This document shows positions 1 through 9,755 of a DNA stretch of 14,361 nucleotides, in pieces (position 1 is the first letter of the stretch; each line of letters starts with the position of its first letter). Origin of the DNA: Asterionellopsis glacialis. Its lineage: Eukaryota; Bacillariophyta; Plagiogrammaphyceae; Rhaphoneidales; Asterionellopsidaceae. The stretch lies in contig WKLE02005283.1 of the NCBI GenBank assembly GCA_014885115.2, positions 1 to 14,361 on the forward strand, in the 5' to 3' direction. A program made the position numbers and the translations under genes. Under the pieces are notes generated by a model. That model had not been told where the DNA came from. It made no database searches and worked only from the letters and a program-made list of their open reading frames with translations.

Positions 1-16
1 CAAATTGTAACCTAGG

Positions 17-939
17 ATGGCAGGTTCACTTTATGTGACGAGACCTGACAATGGATCACACATTACTGACAAAGCCAGAAGGTATGCTGCAGAGAAAAAG
101 AAAAGAATAATCACGGGAAGAGAGAAGAGAGAGGCATGGTTAAAACAACAATTTAATGCACTTACCAGAACAATTCAAAATGGACGACCAGAAGATTGCT
201 GAACTATATTTCTGTGTTGTGGAGAATCATAATGTATCAGTTTCACCTTCAAAACATACTGGGCTAGTATGGATGCACTGATACAGTATCAAACTTCTCA
301 ACACCTTCTGGGAAACTGTAGTCTTGCTGATGTCACTAAGTTGTTGTGTGGTATTTTCAATCATGCATGCACTGAATGTAAGAAGAAAAATAGAAAGATT
401 ACAAGAACACCAAACACCCAGCCTGGCAATGATATTCTTTAAGTGGTTCATCATCTTGAGGCAGCAGATTGTCATTCTGAAGAAGAATCAACAGCAATGC
501 ACTGAAGAATTGTCAGGAGAAAATACAATGCCCTGCATAATGTTTATGAAAAGTTCATGAAGAGGAAGGAAAGGTTGGTGAGTCTGGCAGAATCAGGAGA
601 TGAAACATCACAACAATATTGGATAAATGCACACACTTACAAGGGAGATGCAAAGCTTTTTGTGCAGATTTTTCTACACAAGAAAATCTTTCCAAACTTA
701 CCTTTTCACAGGACATGGTGGACAACAAGATGGTGAAAATCAAGGCAAGCCTTGTTACCATGAAGACTCAGATAGAGGAATGGGATAGCACTGGTGAGGC
801 TGATGAGCCCCAAGGTGAAGTGGTCATCAATGATGAAGTTGATGACATTGACATGGATGATGAGTATGAGTATGATGTGCAGAGTGCAGAAGAAAATGCT
901 GAAATGAACAAAAACCACGAGAATTACATGATATTTTAA
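17..939 (+). pseudogene. Unrecognised broken or multi-exon gene
   Basis: I do not recognise a family. Several short open pieces lie on one strand. The first, 17-202, is rich in Lys and Arg (61 codons). An overlapping piece in another frame runs from an ATG at 180 to 281 and reads like ordinary protein. A third runs 233-439 and contains several Cys and Lys. A fourth, 506-577, reads as a basic helical stretch. The last, 712-939, ends in a strongly acidic tail (runs of Asp and Glu) and a TAA at 937. The last two can be joined in phase across a good candidate intron, 578-711. The remaining breaks need further introns, frameshifts or both. A stop lies in frame upstream of 17, but an AG just before the ATG could be a splice acceptor from an exon outside the window. 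A decayed retroelement linker region is an alternative. Reality as a gene is uncertain. Confidence 0.3.
578..711 (+). other. Candidate GT-AG intron, 134 bp
   Basis: The left edge is a consensus donor, GTGAGT, after TTG. The right edge is TTTTCACAG, a pyrimidine-rich acceptor. Removing the 134 bases joins the open frame 506-577 in phase 0 to the frame ending at 939, giving a continuous basic helical stretch followed by an acidic tail. No transcript evidence can be seen from sequence, so this is an inference from splice-site quality and frame. Confidence 0.35.
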
Positions 940-1459
940 AATCACAACCGTGATAACTTCCTTCACCAAAAACCATGAAAAAACATTGATAAACTTCAAC
1001 TATTACTTAACAAAATTTTATAAAACATAAAACTAAATGTAGCTTGCATGTTATGCTTCTTGTTTGCACATCACGCAAAACATAATCTTCATCAATGCAG
1101 AAGTTGTTGATGCTAAACAATTCAATCAATCACTGATACAGTATGAAATCAACTGTTGGAGGGGGGAGCAGGTGTGCCAAAATCGATTACTAAAATTTTG
1201 ATTTATTTGAAGACCTCGAACTCAAACTCAAAACCATTGCAGGATTTTATTATAAGTTTGTCTTTTCTAACAGTTCAATTAACTGCCAAATTATCAACCT
1301 AATTAACTAACTCAAAGATTATACCTTTATTAAACTATCTAGGTATGCATCGAATGCTTTATTACTTGCTGACTGGCCAGAGAAAATTAATCATCTCCTG
1401 TCAAACGAGTTGGGTTGTTGAATAGTTAAGTGTCAAAGGTTCAGTAGCGTGGTTGCGAG
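940..1459. other. AT-rich intergenic spacer
   Basis: No convincing coding frame is visible on either strand. The right part probably holds the 3' untranslated region of the minus-strand retroelement. Its AATAAA motif (TTTATT on the plus strand at 1358-1363) lies about 100 bases past the element's terminal stop. No obvious poly(A) tail or target-site duplication can be picked out by eye. Confidence 0.5.
1358..1363 (-). promoter_or_regulatory. AATAAA polyadenylation-type signal
   Basis: TTTATT on the plus strand reads AATAAA on the minus strand, about 100 bases downstream of the retroelement's terminal stop at 1460-1462. The position suits a 3' processing signal, but the motif is common by chance in AT-rich DNA. 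Confidence 0.3.
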
Positions 1460-3765
1460 TCATTTTCTGAAGTTTTGGCTTCTGCCACTCACAACTGAAC
1501 CATCTGGTAATAATAGAAGCAGGACTCCCTTATCGTTGGTGGCAAATCTTGCTTTCGTGATATACTCAAGCCATTCTGGCCTTTCGTTGTCCGGTTTTTG
1601 CAATAGTTTTGTCAGAGTGGTATTGAACTGTACACGATCAATTCACAGGAGTCTGTCAGGGCCTTTCTGCCATTCTTGCCGTATCCGTCGGTCAATCTCT
1701 TGCAGGTCAAATTTGTCTATAGAGACTTCTTTAGAGAAAAGGACATCATTCCAGTGTAGCCAGAGAGAATGTGACAAGTGCCATATTCCTCGAATTAGGT
1801 TGGGGATCCAATTTTTGCTTGTTAAAAAGGGTTGCCATTTGGTTGTGAACGTGCCTTGTGCTGAGCGCCACGTTGTTACCACTCTGCCTAGGAGGAATTG
1901 TTCCCAGCCTAGGAGAGTTTGGTCTTCGACTGCTTGCATAATGGTATCCATAGTCAAGCTTTGATGCCATTGGGATGAGAGTCCGAGAAATTGTCTCGTG
2001 AAGTGTACTAACTTGCCCTGTACCTCTGGTTGAGTTCCAATATGCTGAAGGTGTGATTCGAATTTTTGCATGGTGACTTCTTTGCATTGTATTGTGCTGG
2101 ATGCCTGGCATTGCCATATGTGCTGTGTATCCTCATTAGGTTGTCCACATCTAGGGCAAGCATCTGTTTGCCAAAATCTCCATCTTTTCATATTCCTTCT
2201 GGTCGGGGCAAAGTTGAATGCCATTTTACTAATCCATCGTTTTTTTGTGTCATTTTCTTTGCTCATTGCTGTGCTTATGGCTTGTGTATCCACAAGCTGT
2301 ACTTGAGTCGATGTGAATTTGTTGGTTTTGATCCACCAATCTATGAGTTGGCCATTGGCTAGGGTCTGTGTGATGCATTGTTTCAGGTGCCGGCAAATTT
2401 TGACATTGTTGCAGATAACTGCCCATTCATCTGGGTATGATGCCAATGTGGGAGGGTGGTCCTCGTCTTTCTCGTAGGCCAGATAAGCTTTCACCAAAGT
2501 ATCCATTTTATCATTGAGGATGCCCCAGATGTCCAGGGTCAGTCCTTTCTCTTTCTGGTGCCCTATTACATGACGAAACTTTATAGTGATACTGAGTTTT
2601 TTCCGGATGTTGTGAATGGCTCTTAGGATGTCAAAATGATCCTCTGACGGCAATGGATAGGAATCCCATTCTATACCTTGGCGTTCTGCTGCCAGGTTAT
2701 TGAGAGCAATGGTGAGTGTTCCTGACCAATTGGGATCAATTTGCATGATCAAATGACAGAGGATCGTTAGGATGCCTAGTATTCCAGTGAGCTCACTGCG
2801 GTAAGAGGACTGGGCATCGGTGTCCCCAGTCATGCGGCATGCTCCTTGTAGAAAGTTGTTGTAAGTTGTCATAGAATCAATGGGCATGGGCGACACTAAA
2901 ATGAAAGCAGCACTTCCTTTTTCGTCTTTTAGAGAGCCGTCCGCGACAGTGATGGCCACATGTGCTGTGACAGCATCTTTCCACATGTGGTAGTTTCCTA
3001 GAATTTTTAGATAGGCAATACTCCATTTTTCCTCTGGTATGAGTGACTGGTATAATCTGTCTAGGTTTGTAGGGCTTGGCAAGGGTGGTGCTATCCGTGC
3101 CCATCCTGACGTGGTACATTTATTATCTACCATCCAACTGTGGCTGAATAGTAAGCCATGAGTGTTTTTTGGGGGTTGATTATGTAACCCAATTGGCAGG
3201 TGTGTAAACCAGGTCAAATGTTGGAACCAGTACCATTTGTTCTTGGGCATTTGTACTGCCATGTGACTGCTTTTGTTGTCGAGCACCGCAGTACAGGATG
3301 CTGTCATTATCCACGCTCCCAGCCTATGTTTCAGTTGCAGATTTGTAGCCGATTTGCAAAGGCATTTGCAAATTGTTCTGTTCCATAGGACCCAAGCAAG
3401 ATCTCTTCCCTCACCTTGATTTGGCCAGATGAAGTGGTTATTACCTAGGAAAGGAGTAGGGAGTAACACCTGTTTGTGGAGGGATTTCCCATCCCCTGTG
3501 GTTATGTCAGAAACACACAAAACTTGTTTCTTTATACTGCATCTGTTGATCCTTTGGAGTTGAGCCCGTGATAAACCTGCCGCGACAAAGATATCCATTA
3601 GCAGTTCATCATGTACTCTGATGCACTTGAGTGATTGTGATCATTCTTTGATAAGTAATTTTGTCTCGGATTGTTCTTTCCATGCGTTTTTTATCCAGCA
3701 GTTATCAACCTATACTGGGTCACGTTCAACTTTTGAGGTAGGACACAGAGTTTAGTTTTGACCCT
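1460..3765 (-). pseudogene. Non-LTR retrotransposon ORF remnant (RNase H + zinc knuckle)
   Basis: This is the C-terminal part of a LINE-type polyprotein. RNase H would remove the RNA strand during target-primed cDNA synthesis. The longest open piece (3598-1643, 651 codons) shows RNase HI motifs: Asp220 in a VADGS context, Glu269 in YRSEL, and Asp366 in LNDKMD. The third acidic position seems to be Asn300. A CX2CX8HX3C knuckle follows at residues 481-497. The N-terminal stretch (LMDIFVAAGLS, then a Leu-Asn-Cys-Arg-like segment and SDITTGDG) fits the region between reverse transcriptase and RNase H in such elements. The frame is broken. A TGA at 3641-3643 has matching coding sequence on both sides, a frame change lies near 3694, and a TGA at 1643-1645 is followed by about 60 in-frame codons to the terminal stop at 1460. 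No reverse transcriptase or endonuclease domain lies in the window, so the copy is 5'-truncated or rearranged. RNase H identity is fairly secure; the exact clade is not. Confidence 0.8.
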
Positions 3766-4133
3766 TCACACAACGCTTGTGTAGAACCAGTACATTAGTC
3801 GAGTCCAGCTAGTCAAGTGGTTAATTTGGTCTGTGGTCCCCACCAGTCTCCCTCCGATACAGCAAAATCAACTTCACGTACAATACCTGCTAGGTGCTAC
3901 AGGATTGCATTTTTGTGCATGACAACGAATAACTCATCGGCATGTCAATAGGTAGGTGACAAATTTTATATGTTCTTTATTATTGTTACTATCTATACTA
4001 ACATGTTGTAAAAAAACTACTACTGGATCACAGATCTACAACAAGAAATCACAACTTTAGTATGCGCCGTTGCAAATGCTGACACTTTGTGGTGTTTTGT
4101 GGTATTCAGCCATTTACCAAGATGACAGCTATT
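3766..4133. other. Intergenic stretch upstream of the retroelement remnant
   Basis: Every frame carries frequent stops. The part nearest 3766 may be further decayed retroelement sequence on the minus strand, but I could not follow any conserved motif through it. I see no RNA gene or repeat here. Confidence 0.4.
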
Positions 4134-4442
4134 TCAAGTATAGTAGGGTAAAATTTGGCATAGAAACATACCCATTCCTACTGCAGAGGATAATACTACC
4201 AAATCTTTATTGAAATAATGCATTACAAGCTGTCTCATCCCAAAATTGAAGGGAGGAAGTTTAAACTGCTGCAAACATTCTATGCTATTGGAGCTAGAAC
4301 TAGTTCTCTCATAAAAACAACAATCAACTTCACCATTGACACAGCAACCGTCATCATAACTAAACAACAAGCGGTTTGGGACCATAGACTTAACATGTTT
4401 GTTCTTGTCTTTGCATTGTGGATTGTCAATTTGTACAGTACC
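4134..4442 (-). other. Orphan open frame with two Cys-Cys pairs
   Basis: The frame is open for about 102 codons from just after a TAA (4443-4445 on the plus strand) to the TGA at 4134. An internal ATG at 4383-4385 would give 83 residues. The translation holds two Cys-Cys pairs about nine residues apart, a Ser run, and a hydrophobic end. Its composition looks more protein-like than the antisense frame. It could be an exon of an unrecognised gene, a transposon fragment or chance. No family is recognised and no splice sites were confirmed. Confidence 0.2.
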
Positions 4443-4445
4443 TTA

Positions 4446-4720
4446 ACCATCCATGGCTTTCAAACATGAACCAAACCCAAAACAAAACAACAATCAATCA
4501 AATTGATAGTAGACGATAACTCAAGAGGTAAGATGGCTAATGAAGTAGTTACTGTATGTTTAAATTTGTGGTATTTGGATGATTGTTGTGATGGTAGATG
4601 AAATCGATCACTTTCACTCCTCAGCAGAAACATCATCTCGTGTTATTTCGCCTTGAAGATTTTGGACATGAAATTAATTACAAGCACTCCCTATCATCTA
4701 TAATTTGGTAGATTTTTTCA
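4446..4720. other. AT-rich intergenic stretch
   Basis: There is no supported coding frame on either strand. A GAGGTAAGA donor-like word lies near 4525, but no matching exon could be built around it. The stretch ends at the TATA box at 4721. Confidence 0.4.
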
Positions 4721-4728
4721 TATAAAAG
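4721..4728 (+). promoter_or_regulatory. TATA box candidate (TATAAAAG)
   Basis: This is a perfect TATAAAAG word in an AT-rich stretch. A start of transcription about 30 bases downstream would fall just before a GTAAGC donor at 4758. It is 660 bases upstream of the GMC oxidoreductase ATG, so it may serve the small ORF at 4989 or a long leader of the oxidoreductase. There is no functional evidence. Confidence 0.3.
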
Positions 4729-4757
4729 TAACTTTACGACCCAGTTACTCAGCAGGA

Positions 4758-4914
4758 GTAAGCATTTTCATTGTGACCAAACACATTAATCAACAGTTTA
4801 ATAAATGACAAACAATGGATAAGTATTAGAGCATGATATCGGGTTCTAATAGCGTTGTTTATGCACTTCGTCATCGTCATGATGCCAAAATCACTTTTTT
4901 TCTGCTTTTTTGCA
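4758..4914 (+). other. Candidate 5' leader intron, 157 bp
   Basis: The donor word GTAAGC follows GGA. The right end carries a long pyrimidine tract (CTTTTTTTCTGCTTTTTTGCAG), the strongest-looking acceptor in the window. Together with the TATA box at 4721, this suggests a transcript with a very short first exon. The first ATG after the acceptor, at 4989, lies in a good initiation context (GGAAAATG). The acceptor is convincing; the choice of donor is less so. Confidence 0.35.
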
Positions 4915-4988
4915 GTTTCAAGTTTGGAAGAAGGGACAGACAGCAACGTAGATTCTTACGTGCTTGTACGAAAAGAAAATTAAGGAAA

Positions 4989-5177
4989 ATGTCTACTTGT
5001 ACCAGGTCTACACAAGCGTTATGGAATAAACTCTGTGGGAATCGTCAGGTTTCTGAAAATTTTGGCACACCTGTTGGTGAATACGGCAGTCTACGGAGAG
5101 ATTTTCCTTCCTACGTGAACGATTCTGTAGACTATTACCAGGGTGTGTGCCAATCCATGGGGAACCGACTCCTCTAG
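4989..5177 (+). CDS. Small unrecognised ORF, 62 aa
   Basis: The start is the first ATG after the candidate splice acceptor at 4914, with A at -3. The product is 62 residues, polar, with three Cys, no membrane segment and no recognisable motif. The same frame stays open back to 4833, but that part includes the pyrimidine tract and so is probably intron. A second frame across the same exon is also open for about 45 codons, so the assignment is weak. It may be a small gene or an upstream ORF in a long leader of the oxidoreductase that begins 210 bases later. Confidence 0.25.
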   Translation: MSTCTRSTQALWNKLCGNRQVSENFGTPVGEYGSLRRDFPSYVNDSVDYYQGVCQSMGNRLL

Positions 5178-5386
5178 TCCTACCTGTAGTCCTACCAGGG
5201 TAGTGGTAGTAAAAGGAAGGGCAGTACCAGAGGTGACCCCCCGGGGATCAACTTGAAGGACACGTAGAAACATACAGATTAGACACATGGTACAGAGGAT
5301 TACTCGTTCTTGTTGAAAAAGATACTTCTGCCTAGAGAAAGATCCATGAAACATCTGCTAATTTCATTAAAAATTAAGAAAACAAA

Positions 5387-7150
5387 ATGAAAATGCTCAT
5401 TGCTTTGACTTTCCTCACTTCAGTGCTCAGCGTCGCTGCAGTCAAGAACTGCGATTCTGCCACAGAGTGGGATGCCATTGTTGTTGGTGCCGGTCTCTCT
5501 GGATCTATTGTTGCTGCAAAATTAGCGACTAATGCACCCGACAAGTGCATCCTTGTCGTCGAAGGGGGGAAACACAGTGGACAAGTCGTAGACGCTGAGA
5601 ATGCCTCAATTGTCACATCTCACAACAGTTTTTTTGAGGATGGGTTCAAAACCGTCCATCAATCTCCTGAAACGGTTTTCAACACTCCAGCAGCTTACGA
5701 AAAACTTTTGGTTTGCTGGGGGCGCGACTGTGATTACGTTTGGGGTGAAGACGATAGTGATACTCCCGAGGGACTCATGGTTGGAAAGATTGTGGGAGGT
5801 TCAGGTGCTCTCAATGGGGCTTTGATGCAGTATCCACCTGAGACACAGTGGGATCCTTACCCTGAAGGGTGGAAGTATGAAGATATGAAGCAGTACTTGG
5901 ATGAGATTGATGCTACCATGGGTGCTACGGTGAGTTCTCACTGTCATTTTATTTTCAGATTGTTACTTCTTCTTTGGGGAGAATTTTTCTAACGATGGTA
6001 TTTTTTACGTATTTAGAGCTATCCAAGTACTGATGGAAAGCACTACAACGATGAGAGAGGACCTGATCAAGTCAAGGCCGCTATGAAGGCCATTGGGTAT
6101 GTAGAGACGAAAGACGCTGCCTATTGGAAACCAGCTGGTGGAACAATGGGAATTCCAAGAGTAACAACTAAAGGAGGCCGCCGTGCTTCTTCTACTTCGG
6201 TATACCTCAAGCCGGTACTTGAGAGCCAGTCCAACATCCAACTTTGGATTGATACTGAGATTCGAGAGATTAAACTTTCTGGAACCACTGCTACTGGCCT
6301 TAAAGCCATTCGCAATGGTGAGGAAGAAACTATTGCTCTTGCTAAAGATGGCCTTGTCGTTGTATCAGGCGGGGGTGTCAAGACTCCTCAACTCCTTTTG
6401 CAGAGTGGAATTGGACCGGGTTTGAACGTCCCAAACGATGCAGTTGGCAAGAACCTTTCTGATAAACCCATGCGTTGGTATATGTTTGATGTGCCTGGAG
6501 TTGAGGGATATAACCACACGAATCCTCCTGAAGATGATCAAAAGAAATTCGCTGAGAGAGGAGAAGGTCCTCTCACACAGTTTGGACCCCTTCTCGTTGG
6601 GTTCATTGAAGTCCCATCCGAGACTCCCGATTCTGAGAAGTACCCCACTGAGAAATCCAAGGGCAAGAACCTTGTAGAATTTTTCGTCCCAACCGCAGTA
6701 GAAGATGGAAAGGTCGGGGTATACTTCGTTCATCTTACGCCTCACTTGGACCCAGTATCCCCGGCTGCAATCACCCCCAATTTAAAGGTCGTCGAAGGAG
6801 GAAATCAGTGGGATAAAGATTACAGCGAAAAGGCATTTTCGTATGCCATGGGAAAGGTCGAGGAGGCAATGAAAACCCAAGGATATTTTTTGTCTGAGAA
6901 GGGAAGCGAAAATAAGGATCACAATATGAACCACCCTGGAGGAACCTGTGGGTTGGGGAAGTGCATTGATTCAAGCACTCTCATGGTCAAGGGTCTCGAG
7001 AACGTTGGAGTGTGCGATAACTCGATTATTCCTGAACAGGCAACTGTTCATACTGCGCATACCCTCATGGGAATTGCGCTCCATTGCTCCGATATCTTAA
7101 CTGAGTTCTTTAACATTAAGGATACCAAGGACATTCAAGATGAATTGTAG
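5387..7150 (+). CDS. GMC oxidoreductase, secreted-type, two exons (558 aa)
   Basis: This is an FAD-dependent glucose-methanol-choline family enzyme. Such enzymes oxidise an alcohol or sugar hydroxyl and pass electrons to oxygen or another acceptor; the substrate cannot be read here. The coding sequence joins 5387-5929 and 6017-7150 (181 + 377 residues). Residues 1-19 form a hydrophobic signal peptide. The FAD-binding motif GAGLSG is at 34-39, with the acidic end of beta-2 (VVEGG) near 57-61. The first GMC signature, GGSGALNG, is near 137-144, and the second, ending TPQLLLQSGIG, is near 304-314. The C-terminal domain holds the catalytic pair: His487 in NHPGGT and His526 in TVHTAHT, at the usual His/Asn position. 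Length and domain order are normal for the family and no lesion is seen. The signal peptide suggests secretion or passage through the ER. It converges on the Pro/Ser repeat gene, with 194 bases between their stops. Confidence 0.9.
5930..6016 (+). other. Intron of the GMC oxidoreductase gene, 87 bp
   Basis: The donor GTGAGT follows codon ACG (residue 181), and the acceptor ATTTAG precedes AGC. Splicing is phase 0 and restores an unbroken family frame across the junction. Unspliced reading would stop at 5992. The intron is AT-rich and 87 bases long. Confidence 0.85.
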
Positions 7151-8199
7151 TAATGGCACGGCAAGCAGTATTTTGAAGGTATACATGAAAAAGAAGTCTC
7201 AAAAGATTTTCTGACAGAGTTTGCAAAAGCAAAATGTCACTACATTAACAACTAAATTAATTAAATTGGAATGCAATTTACCAGGCCTCATGTAGAAATG
7301 CACTCTGGATGCCGCCAATTCATTTACCTTCTGTGTTGCATTCCTCACGCGAACGAAGCAATTGCAACAACTGGATTAAAGGAATGAGGAGATTCAAGTG
7401 TATAGGATGAAGATGGGAAACTTGTAACACCCGCGATCTGCGCACCCCCGAGTTTAGTTATGAAACGGCTATCAGCGACAATACCGTTAGTACCTGATTC
7501 AACAACAATCACTCCAAGTGTTTCAGCAATATTACTGTTGCTGCAACTTCCAGCACCACAGTGTTTGCCAACGAATATCTCGTTGCTATTGTCACTCTTG
7601 GGTAATGTCCACAAAATTGACCATACAGAGCTATCGTTTACAGTCATAACCTGTCCAAGGACTACAGGGGTAGCAAACCTATCACTGATTGATGAATTCA
7701 ACTGTTTCATGTAGGTCGTTTGCCAATTAGCATTAAAATTAGATGTTGTCAAGCTAACTGTCAGTGCTGAAATCTTAATTCCAGACAATTCTTCATAATT
7801 TCCCTCCACAACTACTATATAATGCACCTTCCTTGAAGAATTTAAGAGATTTTGATTGGGATTAAACAGCCGCAGATCGAAGGAGGCGTGCATTGCATTT
7901 TGGACTTGAGCAAGAACTGCCATATGAGTATCATGTGAGCCTGGCAGGACAGGTGTTGCTACAACAACCATCTTTTGATAGACAAATGGTATATAAATGG
8001 TTTTAAAGTCACTTGTAACATTGACTTTTCCAAAAAATAGTGTCATGGATGAATCGCCCCAACAAAATGAAGGTGCGATGGAAGTTAGAAAAGAGGGAGC
8101 TAATGAAGGAATCACCGAAGGGGATGCCGTTGGTTGTAGAGAAGGAATTACCGTTGGTTGTAGAGATGGCACCGGGGAAGGATTAGATGATATTGATGG

Positions 8200-9510
8200 G
8201 TGGGTGAGATGAAGGAACCAACGATGGCTCATTTGAAGGGGATACTGAAGGACCAGGAGAAGCTAATGGAACCAACGATGCCACAGAAGTAGGAATCACC
8301 GAAGGAGATACCGATGGTTGCAGAGATGGTACTTTGGAAGGAATAGCTCATATGGATGGGTGCGATGAAGGAACCAATGATGGAGCATGTGAAGGTGATA
8401 CTGAAGGAGCGGAAGAGTCTGGTGGAGCCAAAGACGGTATAGATGAAGGATTATCCGATGGAGATACCAATTGTTGCAGAGATGGTATTTTGGAAGGAAT
8501 AGCCGACATTGGTGGGTGAGATGAAGGAACCAATGATGGTCCATGTGAAGGTGATACTGAAGGAGCGGAAGAGTCTGATGGAATCAAAGATGACATAGAA
8601 GAAGGACCCTCCTATGGAGATATCGATGGTTGCACAGATGGTACCGTGGAAGGAATAGCTGATATGGATGGGTGAGATGAAGGAACCAATGATGGTGCAT
8701 GTGAAGGTGATACTGAAGGATCTGATGGAACCAACGATGTTATAGATGAAGGACTCTCCGATGGAGATACCGATGGTTGCATTGATGGTACTGTAGAAGG
8801 ATCAGCTGATATGGATGGGTGAGATGAATCACCCAGCGATGGTCCATGTGAAGGTGATACTGAAGGATCTGAAGAGTCTAATGGAACCAACGGTGGCATC
8901 GATGACGGGCTCTCTGATGGTGATGAAGATGGTTGTAATGATGGTACTGTGGAAGGATCAGCTGATATGGATGGGTGAGATGAATCACCCAGCGATGGTC
9001 CATGTGAAGGTGATACTGAAGGAGCGGAAGAGTCTGATGGAGATACCGACGGCATAGATGAAGGATTAGATGGAGATACCGACGGTTGCATTGATGGTAC
9101 AGTGGAAGGGTTAGCTGATTTTGATGGGTGCGATGAATGAACCAACGAAGGTCCATGTGAGGGTGATACTGAAGGAGCTGAAGAGTCTGATGGATCTAAC
9201 GATGGCATAAATGATGGACTTTCTGATGGTGATAAAGATATTTGTAGTGATGGAATCGCGGAAGGATTAGAGGATGATGCTTATGGGCCCAAGGAATCTA
9301 GAAGAGACGGTTCGGATGAAGGAGATACGGAAGGATCTAAAGATTCCGATGGCACCAATGATGGTAAAGAGGTAGGACTCTCTGATGGTGATGAGGACAA
9401 CTGTAAATATGGAACCAGAGATGATTTGACTAATACGGTAGGAGCTACGGATTCTATAGCACCAACAGAAGGAGAATTCGATTTTTCTTGTGATGGTGAT
9501 ACTGACAATT
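8200..9510 (-). repeat. Tandem array of about 156-bp units encoding Pro/Ser repeats
   Basis: The word GATACTGAAGGA or a close variant recurs on the plus strand at 8241, 8397, 8553, 8709, 8856, 9012, 9165, 9324 and 9498. Spacings are 156, 156, 156, 147, 156, 153, 159 and 174 bases. All are multiples of three, so the array encodes a repeat of 49-58 residues, usually 52, with the theme PSVSPSHGPSL, a His-Pro-Ser link, then VPSLQPSVSPS. Units are more alike in the 8350-9170 part and drift towards the N-terminal end (9300 onward), as expected if the middle was amplified most recently. Confidence 0.85.
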
Positions 9511-9755
9511 CACTTGTAGGCTCTTCGGATGGGCTTAAGGACGGTGGATCTTGAGATGATACAATTGATGTAATCATGGAGGGTTGAGATGATTCAACAA
9601 TGATGGGACCTTTCGAAGGAAGCAATGATGGTTGCATAGATGGTGCACGCGATTTTGTTTCTGAGGGTACTGCTGTCGGTAGTGCACTACCAAGTCACAG
9701 TTGGTGATGTGGATGGTGAGGAGGAACTGGGTTCAATGCTAGGACTAGAACTTGG

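Noticed and set aside
1449..1964. 171-codon plus-strand open frame
   Set aside because: It lies antisense to the retroelement ORF, which carries recognisable RNase H and zinc-knuckle motifs; this frame has none and is a shadow.
8334..9057. Plus-strand and second minus-frame open stretches over the repeat array
   Set aside because: Repetition of a stop-free unit keeps other frames open too; only the Pro/Ser frame has a biologically familiar composition.
8200..9510. Regularly spaced repeats as a possible CRISPR array
   Set aside because: The units are about 156 bases, contiguous, multiples of three and encode Pro/Ser repeats; there are no unique spacers and the genome is eukaryotic.
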